Part shown: piece after piece, positions 16,194 through 24,710 of the stretch
Layout: every line of letters starts with the position of its first letter
How positions within the stretch are numbered: the first letter of the stretch is position 1
NCBI RefSeq assembly: GCF_029223485.1
Contig: NZ_JARHTP010000032.1
Location: forward strand, 1 to 64,000
From: Streptomyces coacervatus
Lineage (GTDB): Bacteria; Actinomycetota; Actinomycetes; Streptomycetales; Streptomycetaceae
Reading direction: 5' to 3'
DNA: 64,000 nt
The notes under the pieces: generated by a model
Database searches by the model: none
Seen by the model: only the letters and a program-made list of their open reading frames with translations
Told to the model about the DNA's origin: nothing
Program-made: the position numbers and the translations under genes

Positions 16194-18170
16194 TTATTCG
16201 GCCTCTGTCTTCTGCGCCGCCGCGTCGATCGCCGCCAGCGACTTCCGGACCTGGTTACGGTCCGTCGTGTACCAGAAGTCCGGCAGTGACGCCTTCAGAT
16301 AGCTGCCGTATCGGGCAGTGGCCAGTCGCTGATCCAGTACGGCGACCACGCCGCGGTCCCCCGACGCTCGTACGAGGCGGCCGGCGCCCTGGGCCATCAG
16401 CAGCGCGGCGTGGGTGGCGGCGACTGCCATGAAGCCGTTGCCTCCCGCGTCCTCCACCGCCTTCTGGCGGGCGCTCATCAGCGGGTCGTCCGGACGCGGG
16501 AACGGGATCTTGTCCATGACGACCAGCTGGCAGCTGGGGCCGGGGACGTCGACGCCCTGCCAGAGCGACAGCGTGCCGAACAGGCAGGTCTTCGGGTCGG
16601 CGGCGAAGTTCTTGATCAGCTCGCCGAGCGTCTCCTCGCCCTGCAGGAGGATCGGGAACTCCGGGATCCGGGAGCGCAGTTCCTCGGCGGCGAGCTGCGC
16701 GGCCCGCATGGAGGAGAAGAGGCCGAGGGTGCGGCCGCCGGCCGCCTGGATCAACTCCGTCAGCTCGTCCAGCATGTCCGCGCGGTCGCCGTCCCGCGCG
16801 GGACGCGACAGGTGCTTGGCGACGTACAGGATGCCCTGCCTGGGGTAGTCGAAGGGCGAGCCGACGTCGACGCCCTTCCACTGCGGGAGGTCCTCGCCCT
16901 CCGTGCCTTCCGGGGCGAGCCCGAGGGAGGCGCCGACGCCGTTGAAGTCGCCGCCCAGCTTCAGCGTCGCGGAGGTCAGGACGACGGAGCGGTCCGCGAA
17001 GAGCTTCTCCCTCAACAGGCCCGACACGGACATGGGGGCAACCCGGAGGGAGGCGCCGAAGCGGTCATGGCGCTCGTACCAGACGACGTCCCACTCGGAG
17101 CCGTTCGTGATCCGCTCCGCCACGTCGTGCACCGTCTCCACGGAAGCCAGCGCCTGCTTGCGCACGGCGTCCTCGTCCTGGACGGACTTGTCGCGGGTCG
17201 CACCGATCCCGGAGATCACCGTACGGCAGGCATCGCGCAGCGCCATGAGCGCGTACCCGAGGTCCTCCGGGATCTCCTCCAGACGGCCCGGCAGGGCCAG
17301 CTCCATCAGCCGCTCGAAGCCCTCGGCGGCGGTCTGGAGCTGGTCGGCGGCCTTCTCGTTGACCAGTTTCGCGGCGCGGCGGACCGCTCGGTTGACCTGG
17401 CCGGGTGTGAGCTCGCCCGTGGCCACTCCGGTGACCCGGGAGACCAGCTCGTGCGCCTCGTCGACGATCAGAACCTCGTGCTGCGGGAGGACCGGGGCGC
17501 CCTCGATGGCGTCGATCGCAAGCAGAGCGTGGTTGGTGACGACGACCTCGGCGAGCTTGGCACGCTCGCGGGCCATCTCGGCGAAGCACTCGGCTCCGTA
17601 CGCGCACTTCGTGGCGCCCAGACACTCCCGGGAGGAAACCGAGATCTGCGCCCAGGCCCGGTCGGACACGCCGGGCGTGAGGTTGTCGCGGTCACCGGTC
17701 TCGGTCTCGTCGGACCACTCGCGCAGCCGCAGCAGGTCCTGGCCCAGCTTGCTGGTGGGGGCGGCCGCCTCGAACTGGTCGAACAGCCCTTCCTCCTCGT
17801 CCTGCGGGACGCCCTCGTGGAGGCGGTGCAGGCAGAGGTAGTTCGACCTGCCCTTCAGCATTGCGAACTCCGGGCGGCGGCGCAGCAACGGGTGCAGCGC
17901 GTCGACGGTGCGCGGCAGATCCCGCTCGACGAGCTGGCGCTGGAGGGCGAGGGTGGCCGTCGCCACGACGACACGCTCCCCGTGCGCGAGCGCGGGCACG
18001 AGGTAGCCCAGCGACTTTCCGGTGCCGGTGCCGGCCTGGACCAGCAGATGGGAACCGTCGTCGATCGCCTCCGCGACGGCTTCGGCCATGGTCACCTGGC
18101 CGGGGCGCTCCGTACCGCCGACGGCAGTGACGGCAGCATGCAGGAGTTCGGGGAGTGAGGGCTTCGTCAT
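16194..18170 (-). CDS. dinG: DinG/XPD-family ATP-dependent DNA helicase
   Basis: 658-residue superfamily 2 5'-3' helicase of the iron-sulfur family. Visible: Walker A region QAGTGTGKSLGYLVP near residue 45, four cysteines that can hold a 4Fe-4S cluster (SNYLCL, ECLGATKC, GAEC), DEAH (LIVDEAHEL), and motif VI QGAGRLVRASGDRG near the C-terminus. DinG enzymes unwind D-loops, R-loops and G-quadruplexes. It converges on lexA. The promoter is of the RecA-NDp/PafBC type with a perfect TANNNT -10, so damage induction independent of LexA is expected. Confidence 0.93.
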   Translation of the reverse strand: MTKPSLPELLHAAVTAVGGTERPGQVTMAEAVAEAIDDGSHLLVQAGTGTGKSLGYLVPALAHGERVVVATATLALQRQLVERDLPRTVDALHPLLRRRPEFAMLKGRSNYLCLHRLHEGVPQDEEEGLFDQFEAAAPTSKLGQDLLRLREWSDETETGDRDNLTPGVSDRAWAQISVSSRECLGATKCAYGAECFAEMARERAKLAEVVVTNHALLAIDAIEGAPVLPQHEVLIVDEAHELVSRVTGVATGELTPGQVNRAVRRAAKLVNEKAADQLQTAAEGFERLMELALPGRLEEIPEDLGYALMALRDACRTVISGIGATRDKSVQDEDAVRKQALASVETVHDVAERITNGSEWDVVWYERHDRFGASLRVAPMSVSGLLREKLFADRSVVLTSATLKLGGDFNGVGASLGLAPEGTEGEDLPQWKGVDVGSPFDYPRQGILYVAKHLSRPARDGDRADMLDELTELIQAAGGRTLGLFSSMRAAQLAAEELRSRIPEFPILLQGEETLGELIKNFAADPKTCLFGTLSLWQGVDVPGPSCQLVVMDKIPFPRPDDPLMSARQKAVEDAGGNGFMAVAATHAALLMAQGAGRLVRASGDRGVVAVLDQRLATARYGSYLKASLPDFWYTTDRNQVRKSLAAIDAAAQKTEAE

Positions 18171-18179
18171 AGCGCGACC

Positions 18180-18202
18180 ACCCTACGGCCCGGCACTGAC
18201 AA
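18180..18202 (-). promoter_or_regulatory. RecA-NDp/PafBC-type promoter of dinG
   Basis: On the minus strand TTGTCAGTG (18194-18202), 8 nt, TAGGGT (18180-18185), then 9 nt to the dinG ATG. It matches TTGTCRGTG-N8-TANNNT at every defined position. Confidence 0.8.
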
Positions 18203-18393
18203 TCGGGTGATCAAGGCGGGGACGAGGGGCGGGATCAAGACCGGGTGCTCCTCGGTGAGGGTCGGGGCGGATCGCTCGGGAAGACCGGCTCGGGTGCCCT
18301 TGAGATCGGCGCTGTGGAGAAAACGGATCGGCGGCGGTGGAAACCGGCTCGGCGCGAGCGGTGTACCAAAAGTGACGCTGTGGCGGCATGGCG

Positions 18394-19203
18394 TCACAGC
18401 AGATCGCGCAGGGACCGGTCACGGATCATGAGGGCGGCTCGCTTGGCGGGCAGGTCGACCTCGGCGGAGAACCGGAAGCCGGCGCTCAGAAAAGCAGCGA
18501 CGGAGGGGGTGTTGCGAATGTCGGGTTCCGCGACGACGCGTGCGCAGGCAGGTCGCTTGTCGAGGGTGAGATCGGCCGTGGCTCGGAGCAGGGTGCTGCC
18601 GAGCTTGCGGCCGCGGTCGGCGACCCCGCCGATGAGGAGGTGGAGTCCGGTGTCATGAGGTCGAGCGGGATAGTGGCGGGCCAATGGGTCGAGGTCCGCC
18701 CGGTAGATCTCCCAGTAACTCATCGGCGTGCCCTCCAGCACACCGAGGCACGGGACACTGCGTCCGTCGCCGGAGAGCTGGGCCCGTAGGTGCCCCTCGG
18801 TCACGGCCGGAGGACCGGCCAGCTCCCAGAACTCCGCGACGGCAGGGTCATTCATCCAGCGGCTGATCAGCGGCAGATCCCGGTCGACGTGCACGGGGAC
18901 AAGGTGGAACACGCCCGCGGGTGTGACGACCGGCCCCCAGTCGGCGACACGGTCGAGGAGGTCGTCCTCGGCAGTGGTGACGGAAGCGGACGGGGCCGGG
19001 GCTTCACACCGGCTTCGTGCCTTGCCGGAGTCGTTCTCCGCTGCGAAGAGTGCAACCAGCTCGTCGGGCAGACGCAGGTCCAGTGTGTCCTCGTTGTCCG
19101 TGCTCACGTCGGCACTGCTCTCAGCCGTAAGGGGGCTTGGGCCGATGCCCATGGCGGCGCCGGTGGCGGTGGCTGGGTGTGCGCTGGCGTCGGTGGGAGG
19201 CAC
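18394..19203 (-). CDS. GNAT-family siderophore acetyltransferase (IucB/RhbD-like)
   Basis: 269 residues from a GTG preceded by GAGGAG. The first 85 residues are low complexity. The C-terminal domain reads like the acyltransferases of hydroxamate siderophore pathways: HLVPVHVDRDLPLISRWMNDPAVAEFWELAG, then SYWEIYRADLDPLARHY, and the acetyl-CoA loop region LIGGVADRGRKLGSTLLRA. Such enzymes acylate N-hydroxylated diamines. It is the last gene of a three-gene cluster with an NIS synthetase and an aminotransferase. No hydroxylase or decarboxylase is present in the window. Confidence 0.85.
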   Translation of the reverse strand: MPPTDASAHPATATGAAMGIGPSPLTAESSADVSTDNEDTLDLRLPDELVALFAAENDSGKARSRCEAPAPSASVTTAEDDLLDRVADWGPVVTPAGVFHLVPVHVDRDLPLISRWMNDPAVAEFWELAGPPAVTEGHLRAQLSGDGRSVPCLGVLEGTPMSYWEIYRADLDPLARHYPARPHDTGLHLLIGGVADRGRKLGSTLLRATADLTLDKRPACARVVAEPDIRNTPSVAAFLSAGFRFSAEVDLPAKRAALMIRDRSLRDLL

Positions 19204-19281
19204 GGCGCCGCTCCTCTCAGAAGGCGGGGTGGGGCATGTTCCTCGGAAGCGCAGGGAGTTGACGGTGATGGGCGGTGGCTG

Positions 19282-21345
19282 TCAGGGATGGAGGGGGTTG
19301 GCGATGGTGACGTAGACGGACTGGGTGTCGACCGGGCCGACGAGTTCGTCGAGGCCGTGCAGACGGGTCAGCAGGTTGGCCTTGCACCGCAGGACGGGTG
19401 AGTCCAGCAGGTGGGCGGGGAGTGTGGTGCCCAACCGGCCGGGACCGGAGGCGACATCGCCGAGGAAGCGGCGGAAGGCGGCGAGCAGCAGCTGTTCGTC
19501 GGCGAGGCGCTGGGAGCCGAAGGCACCGATGAGGCCGAGCACGTTGTTGATCGCGAGGTAATAGGCGAAGCGCTCGTCTGTGACCTCGTCGGAAACGAAG
19601 GTGTCGCTGTGCTCCCCGATACCGGGCAGCCGGGCGTCGAGTTCCGCGCGCCGGGACTCACGGAAGTAGTAGCCCTGGTTGTCGCGGTAGCGGCCGCCGA
19701 CGGGCCAGCCGTCGGCGTCCAGCAGGAGGAGTGTGTTCTGTTGATGCGCCTCCAGGGCGATGCCCGCCTCCGCGTCCAGCCACAGCACGGGACGGACGAC
19801 CTGCTCGAGGTAGCGCAGGAACCACTCGGCGGCAACGGCCGTACAGGGGCGACCGGTTCGGCCCGCCAGGCGCGTGACAACCGTGGCCAGTCGGGACCTC
19901 AGGGGCAGCCGGGGTGAGACGAGACCGGCGATGCAGGAGACGTCGTCCGACGGGTTGAACGGGTTGTGGCGGATCATCACGTCGAGTCCGGGCACGGGGG
20001 TGCCGTCCGGCGCGTCGACCGCGAGCCAGGCCGGGTCGCGGACGATGTCGAACCCGGGGTGGGCGGCCTGCCACTGCTTGGACAGGCCGCCGCGCAACAG
20101 GCGGTGGACCTCGACGCCTCGGTGCAGTTCCTTGCGGAGGTTCTCGCGACGGGAGTTGGTGATCCGCAAGCCCAGCGACAGCTTGAGCATGGCAGGGGAG
20201 CCGGACCGGTGGACGGTGCGTACGGAGGAGGTGGGGTGCCACGGTGAGCCATGCGTACCGAGGTCGCGGAGCAGTCCGGCGTCGAACAGGGCCGCGGTCT
20301 CGGGGCGTTGCCGGACCTCGCCCCATTGCCAGGGGTGCAGCGGCAGGGCTGCGTAGCCGTCGGGAAGCATCAGCTCGGCTTCGGCGAGCCGTGCCATGAG
20401 CTGGGGTGCCGGGACGGGACGGCCGCGCTCGGTCCAGGCGGAGTCTGTGGCAAGTGCGGAGGGGGCGACAGCCAACCAGTGCAGGGGGAAGGAGCCGCGC
20501 AACTCCGGTGAGTACAGGCGCGCTTCGGCCTCGGAGAGACCTTCGCGGCTCTTCGGGGTGGGGTGGAGCGGGTGCCCGAGTACGAGTGCCTGCTCGGATG
20601 CCAGGAAGAGGTCGGGTCCGTCGGAGGGGCGTTCCCGGCGTTCGCGGATGAAAGCGCCGGTACGACGGAGGGAGTCGGCGACGCGGGCGACCAGGTCCGG
20701 TGCGGAGTCGGAGGCGGTTGGATCGGGGGCTGATGTGGAGGCAGTCGCAGGGTTGGGGGCGGCGCTGGTCGTCGGTCGGGGGGTGGCGGGCAGGGCGCGG
20801 CTGTCGGTGCCGCTCTCGGGCGTCTCCCGGGCGAGGAGGGCGGCGACTGTGACCGCGTCGGCCGGTGGGGAGTGTTCGGGGGTGTTGGCGAGGAACGGGA
20901 GACCGAACCGGTGCCATCCCGTCGGGGACCAGTAATGGACCGGGGCGAGGAGGGCCGTGCCGCTGGCGGGCAGGGGGATGCGGAGTGTGCCGTCGTCGGG
21001 GGCGTGGAGGCCGGCTTCACGCACCCAACAGCGCAGCAGGTTCTCGACGGCCGCGGCCTCGGCTGCGGTGCGCGGGTCGGGGTGCTCGAGGAGATCGGCG
21101 GCGGCGTGGCGCAGACTCTCGGCCGCGGGGGCTTTGCGCTGCTGCGGAGCCCTCGCCTGCTCCGGAATCCTGCCCGCTCCTGACTCTCCGGCCTGCTTCG
21201 GCCCGCTCTCTGCTTTCGGGCCCGCTCCCTGACCAGGCACTGATGGGCTCACCGATGCAGGTGGAGTCTGCTGGGAGGGCGGTGCATCGGAGGGGACTCG
21301 CTCAGGGGCATGGGCTCGGGCGTCGGATGCGGAGGTGGGATTCAA
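19282..21345 (-). CDS. IucA/IucC-family NRPS-independent siderophore (NIS) synthetase
   Basis: 687 residues, starting at a TTG with GAGGA upstream. NIS synthetases adenylate a carboxylate such as citrate and condense it with an amine or alcohol. Family motifs are clear: LGHPLHPTPKSREG (nucleotide phosphate binding), HPTSSVRTV, MLKLSLGLRITNSRREN, IALEAHQQNTLLLLD, and RYRDNQGYYF. The N-terminal 75 residues and a stretch at about residues 190-225 are Pro/Ser/Ala-rich insertions. It lies between the acetyltransferase and aminotransferase genes, all on the minus strand. The product is not predictable from sequence alone. Confidence 0.93.
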   Translation of the reverse strand: MNPTSASDARAHAPERVPSDAPPSQQTPPASVSPSVPGQGAGPKAESGPKQAGESGAGRIPEQARAPQQRKAPAAESLRHAAADLLEHPDPRTAAEAAAVENLLRCWVREAGLHAPDDGTLRIPLPASGTALLAPVHYWSPTGWHRFGLPFLANTPEHSPPADAVTVAALLARETPESGTDSRALPATPRPTTSAAPNPATASTSAPDPTASDSAPDLVARVADSLRRTGAFIRERRERPSDGPDLFLASEQALVLGHPLHPTPKSREGLSEAEARLYSPELRGSFPLHWLAVAPSALATDSAWTERGRPVPAPQLMARLAEAELMLPDGYAALPLHPWQWGEVRQRPETAALFDAGLLRDLGTHGSPWHPTSSVRTVHRSGSPAMLKLSLGLRITNSRRENLRKELHRGVEVHRLLRGGLSKQWQAAHPGFDIVRDPAWLAVDAPDGTPVPGLDVMIRHNPFNPSDDVSCIAGLVSPRLPLRSRLATVVTRLAGRTGRPCTAVAAEWFLRYLEQVVRPVLWLDAEAGIALEAHQQNTLLLLDADGWPVGGRYRDNQGYYFRESRRAELDARLPGIGEHSDTFVSDEVTDERFAYYLAINNVLGLIGAFGSQRLADEQLLLAAFRRFLGDVASGPGRLGTTLPAHLLDSPVLRCKANLLTRLHGLDELVGPVDTQSVYVTIANPLHP

Positions 21346-21553
21346 AGCGGTCCTCGTGGGTGGTTCCGGTTCGTGCCGGGACGAACCTGGGCCGTACTGC
21401 GCTACGGGCGACGTGGAGGTATGGGCGTCCTGGTGTCAAGGTGTTCGAGAAATAGGCGGATATCGATACCTCCCCTGAGGCACAAGCGGGAGCACGGGCA
21501 GGGACGTTGGTGCCGACGGAACGTGCAAGTGCGCGTCCGCACGAGTCGCCGTA

Positions 21554-23137
21554 CTAACCCGTCCGCTCGGCGCGATCGCCCTGCCGTCGGTGCCGGGGGT
21601 CGGGTCGGCGCTGCCGTCGTATTCCAGGTGGTCGGCCGGAGCGGTCGCGGGCTGCCGCCTCCACTGCATCGGCCAGTCGGTCGAATACCGCGGCCGCCTG
21701 TTCTTCGCTGATCGTCAGTGGCGGGAGGAGCCGCACGACGCTTGCGTGGCGGCCCCCCAGTTCGACGATGAGGCCACGTCGGAGGCACTCACGCTGGACG
21801 GCGGCCGCGAGTTCGGGATCGGCCGGGCGCGGGCTGCCGGCGCGGGAATCCTGCACCACCGCCGGAGTCACTCCGCCGTTGAGGGGCTCACTGCCCAGCA
21901 AAGCATCGGCGGCACCCCCATCACCGGAAGTCCCGTCCCCGAGCCTCCCGCAATCCCCCTCCGCATCCACCAGTTCCACCCCGATCATCAGCCCCCGCCC
22001 CCGCACGTCCCCGATGCACGGAAACTCCCCTGCCAAGGAGCGGAGTTGGTCGAGCATGCGGGAGCCGAGGGTGGCCGCTCGCTCGGCGAGGCGGTTTTCA
22101 CGGACGTAGGCCAGGGTGGCCGTGCCTGCGGCCATGGCGAGTTGGTTGCCGCGGAACGTGCCTGCGTGGGCGCCGGGTTCCCAGACGTCGAGGTCGTCGC
22201 GGTAGACCACGACGGCGAGGGGGAGGCTGCCGCCGATGGCTTTGGAGAGCACCATCACGTCGGGGGTGATGCCGCTGTGCTCCACCGCCCAGAAGGCACC
22301 GGTCCGTCCGACCCCCGTCTGGACCTCGTCGGCGATCAGCGGGATGGAGCGCGCCGCCGTGATCTCTCGCATACGTCGCATCCACGCGTCCGGCGCGGGG
22401 ATCACCCCGCCCTCGCCCTGGACGGGTTCCAGAATCATGCCCGCGGGATGTGGCACCCCCGACTTGGGGTCGTCGAGGACGGACTCGGTCCAGCGGGTCG
22501 CGAGTTCGGCGCCGCGCGGGCCGCCGACGCCGAAGGGGCAGCGGTAGTCCTGGGGATACGGGAGGCGGGCGACTCGTACGTCCGGGGCGTCCCCGGACGC
22601 GTCAAGGGCTCCGGCGGTCATGCCGTGGTAGGCACCGGTGAAGGCCAGGAGTCCGGTGCGGCCGGTCGCGGTGCGGACCAGCTTGAGCGCGGCTTCCACC
22701 GCGTCGGTACCCGCCGGCCCGCAGAACTGCACGCGTGCGTGGTCGGCGAGACCGCGCGGCAGGGTGTGGAACAACTCGGTGACGAAGGCGTCCTTGACGG
22801 GGGTCGCCAGGTCGAGGACGTGCAGCGGGGCACCCGAGTCGAGGACTTTGCGGATGGCCTCCAGCACAACGGGGTGGTTGTGGCCGAGGGCGAGCGTCCC
22901 GGCACCCGAAAGGCAGTCGAGGTAGCGGCGGCCGTCGGCACCCTCGATGGTCAGCCCCCGGGCCCGCACGGGCACGATCGGCAGGGCGCGCGCATAGGTG
23001 CGCGCCGCCGATTCGCGTGCCGACTGGCGCCGCAGGATCCCTTCGTGCGCGGCCCGCGCGGTCGCGGACACCTCACCGACAGCACGCCGCCCAAGAGTTC
23101 CCTCGGACGCACTCCCGCCGCCTGCAGACTCGGCCAC
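21554..23137 (-). CDS. class III aminotransferase, diaminobutyrate-2-oxoglutarate type
   Basis: PLP enzyme of 527 residues from the GTG at 23137 (GGAGG 10 nt upstream); an in-frame start at 23206 is possible but poorly supported. It resembles diaminobutyrate aminotransferases of siderophore clusters (RhbA type): YLDCLSGAGTLALGHNHP, AYHGMTAGAL, LILADE-like IPLIADEVQTGVGRTG, and the PLP lysine in VLSKAIGGSLP. A Gly/Asp/Ser-rich insertion lies near residues 395-440 and the last 25 residues are basic. Diaminobutyrate would feed diamine building blocks to the NIS synthetase. It is probably the first gene of the operon. Confidence 0.9.
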   Translation of the reverse strand: MAESAGGGSASEGTLGRRAVGEVSATARAAHEGILRRQSARESAARTYARALPIVPVRARGLTIEGADGRRYLDCLSGAGTLALGHNHPVVLEAIRKVLDSGAPLHVLDLATPVKDAFVTELFHTLPRGLADHARVQFCGPAGTDAVEAALKLVRTATGRTGLLAFTGAYHGMTAGALDASGDAPDVRVARLPYPQDYRCPFGVGGPRGAELATRWTESVLDDPKSGVPHPAGMILEPVQGEGGVIPAPDAWMRRMREITAARSIPLIADEVQTGVGRTGAFWAVEHSGITPDVMVLSKAIGGSLPLAVVVYRDDLDVWEPGAHAGTFRGNQLAMAAGTATLAYVRENRLAERAATLGSRMLDQLRSLAGEFPCIGDVRGRGLMIGVELVDAEGDCGRLGDGTSGDGGAADALLGSEPLNGGVTPAVVQDSRAGSPRPADPELAAAVQRECLRRGLIVELGGRHASVVRLLPPLTISEEQAAAVFDRLADAVEAAARDRSGRPPGIRRQRRPDPRHRRQGDRAERTG

Positions 23138-23245
23138 GACTCCCTGTCCTCCCGCCGGGGGACCGCACACGGACAGCAGAACCCCCATCGGTACCAACCC
23201 CCCCATCGCTCACCGGGTTACGGGTTGCCTCAAGATCCTTTCCGT

Positions 23246-23268
23246 GACGGAACCGTTGCCGTTCCGTC
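23246..23268. promoter_or_regulatory. inverted repeat in the aminotransferase-protease divergent region
   Basis: GACGGAAC (23246-23253), 7-nt spacer, GTTCCGTC (23261-23268), perfect 8-bp arms about midway between the divergent genes. It is a candidate operator. It does not resemble the DmdR/IdeR iron box. Confidence 0.45.
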
Positions 23269-23406
23269 GGAAGTCCCCCACAGCGAGCGCATAGTGTGTG
23301 ATGCCGTTCCAAGGAGCCGTGAAGTCACCTGAGATCACCTGCGCCGAGCGTGAAATCACGGACGTAGCACCCGATTTGATCAGTTCACCCCAGGGGGAGT
23401 CAGAGC

Positions 23407-24639
23407 ATGCGATCCATAAGGCCGTCCGTCACCGTTCGCCGGGAACGGGGTGCCCGCCGCAGAACCTCCCCCGTTCTGGCCGCCGTTGCCCTCGCCTCGG
23501 CGCTTGCGCTCACCGCCACCGCCTGCAACTCGGGCGACGACAAGGCCGACGGCCAGGCTTCCGCCTCCGCGACCGACATCGGCAGCAGCGGCGACGGCAA
23601 GATCAAGATCCCGGACGACATCAAGAACAAGCTCAAAGAGCACGGGATCGACATCGACAAGTGGAAGCACGGCGCCTGGAAGAACTGGAACAAGGACGAC
23701 TGGCTGCGCGAGGCCGACGACTTCATCAACCCGATCATCAAGGGCCTGTGGAACCCGGACCGGATGCGGAAGGCCAACGACCCGGCCAAGAGCGTCGACA
23801 ACAACGACCTCTCCGGTGACCAGGGCGTGACCGACCCCACGCCGGCGCCGGTGGACGCGAAGGCCGTGGCGCCTACGTACCACGCCAACGCGGCGACATC
23901 CGGAAAGGTGTTCTTCGACTCCCCCGAGGGCACGATGGTCTGCTCGGCAACGGTCGTGGAGGACCCGGCCCACCCCGGCAAGTCGAACCTCGTGTGGACG
24001 GCGGGCCACTGCGTGCACGCCGGCAAGAAGGGCGGCTGGTACCGCAACATCGCGTTCGTGCCGTCGTACAACAACGCGGGCAAATCGGCCGCCCAACTGC
24101 AGAACGCCACCAAGGAGGAAGCCGCTCCGTACGGCGTCTGGTGGGGCGACTGGGCGCAGACCTCCCAGCAGTGGATCGAGAAGGGTGGCGAGACCGGTGG
24201 TGACGGTGCCTCGTACGACTACGCCGTCATCCATGTGACGCCGGAGAAGGGCGGCAACGGCAAGTCACTGGAGGAGACGGTCGGTTCGGCACTGCCTGTC
24301 GACTTCAACGCCCCGGCCGTGCCGAAGGTTCCCGGCATCACCGCGACCGGCTACCCCGCCGCCGCGCCGTTCGACGGCCAGAAGATGTTCCAGTGCACGG
24401 ACAAGCCGGGACGGCTGTCGATCAACGCCTCGGACCCGACGATGTACCGCATCGGCTGCACCATGACCGGCGGTTCTTCCGGCGGCGGCTGGGTCGCGAC
24501 GGGCTCGGACGGCAAGCCGGCGCTGGTGTCCAACACCTCGATCGGCCCGGTGACTTCGGGCTGGCTGGCCGGACCGCGGCTGGGTGACGTGGCCAAGGGT
24601 GTGTACACCTCGGTGAGCAAGAAGTTCGCCGGCCAGTAG
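23407..24639 (+). CDS. secreted trypsin-like serine protease, probable lipoprotein
   Basis: 410 residues; the ATG has GGGGGAG upstream. Basic N-terminus, hydrophobic segment at residues 23-38, and ATAC ending at Cys40, which fits a lipobox loosely. The S1 catalytic triad is visible: His201 in WTAGHC, Asp271 in YDYAVIHV, and Ser358 in GGSSGGG. The region between residues 45 and 160 is charged, with Lys/Trp-rich helices (KWKHGAWKNWNKDDW) and could be a propeptide. It is probably an extracellular, membrane-anchored peptidase. A strong terminator follows. Confidence 0.9.
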   Translation: MRSIRPSVTVRRERGARRRTSPVLAAVALASALALTATACNSGDDKADGQASASATDIGSSGDGKIKIPDDIKNKLKEHGIDIDKWKHGAWKNWNKDDWLREADDFINPIIKGLWNPDRMRKANDPAKSVDNNDLSGDQGVTDPTPAPVDAKAVAPTYHANAATSGKVFFDSPEGTMVCSATVVEDPAHPGKSNLVWTAGHCVHAGKKGGWYRNIAFVPSYNNAGKSAAQLQNATKEEAAPYGVWWGDWAQTSQQWIEKGGETGGDGASYDYAVIHVTPEKGGNGKSLEETVGSALPVDFNAPAVPKVPGITATGYPAAAPFDGQKMFQCTDKPGRLSINASDPTMYRIGCTMTGGSSGGGWVATGSDGKPALVSNTSIGPVTSGWLAGPRLGDVAKGVYTSVSKKFAGQ

Positions 24640-24664
24640 AGAGCAGTCCGGCAGAGAGCAACAG

Positions 24665-24704
24665 AGAGGCGCCCCGGCCGTCGTGTGACAGCCGGGGCGC
24701 CTCT
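24665..24704. terminator. bidirectional terminator between protease and hflX
   Basis: A 14-bp perfect stem AGAGGCGCCCCGGC (24665-24678) with its complement at 24691-24704, 12-nt loop, between convergent genes. Confidence 0.85.
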
Positions 24705-24710
24705 TCTCGC

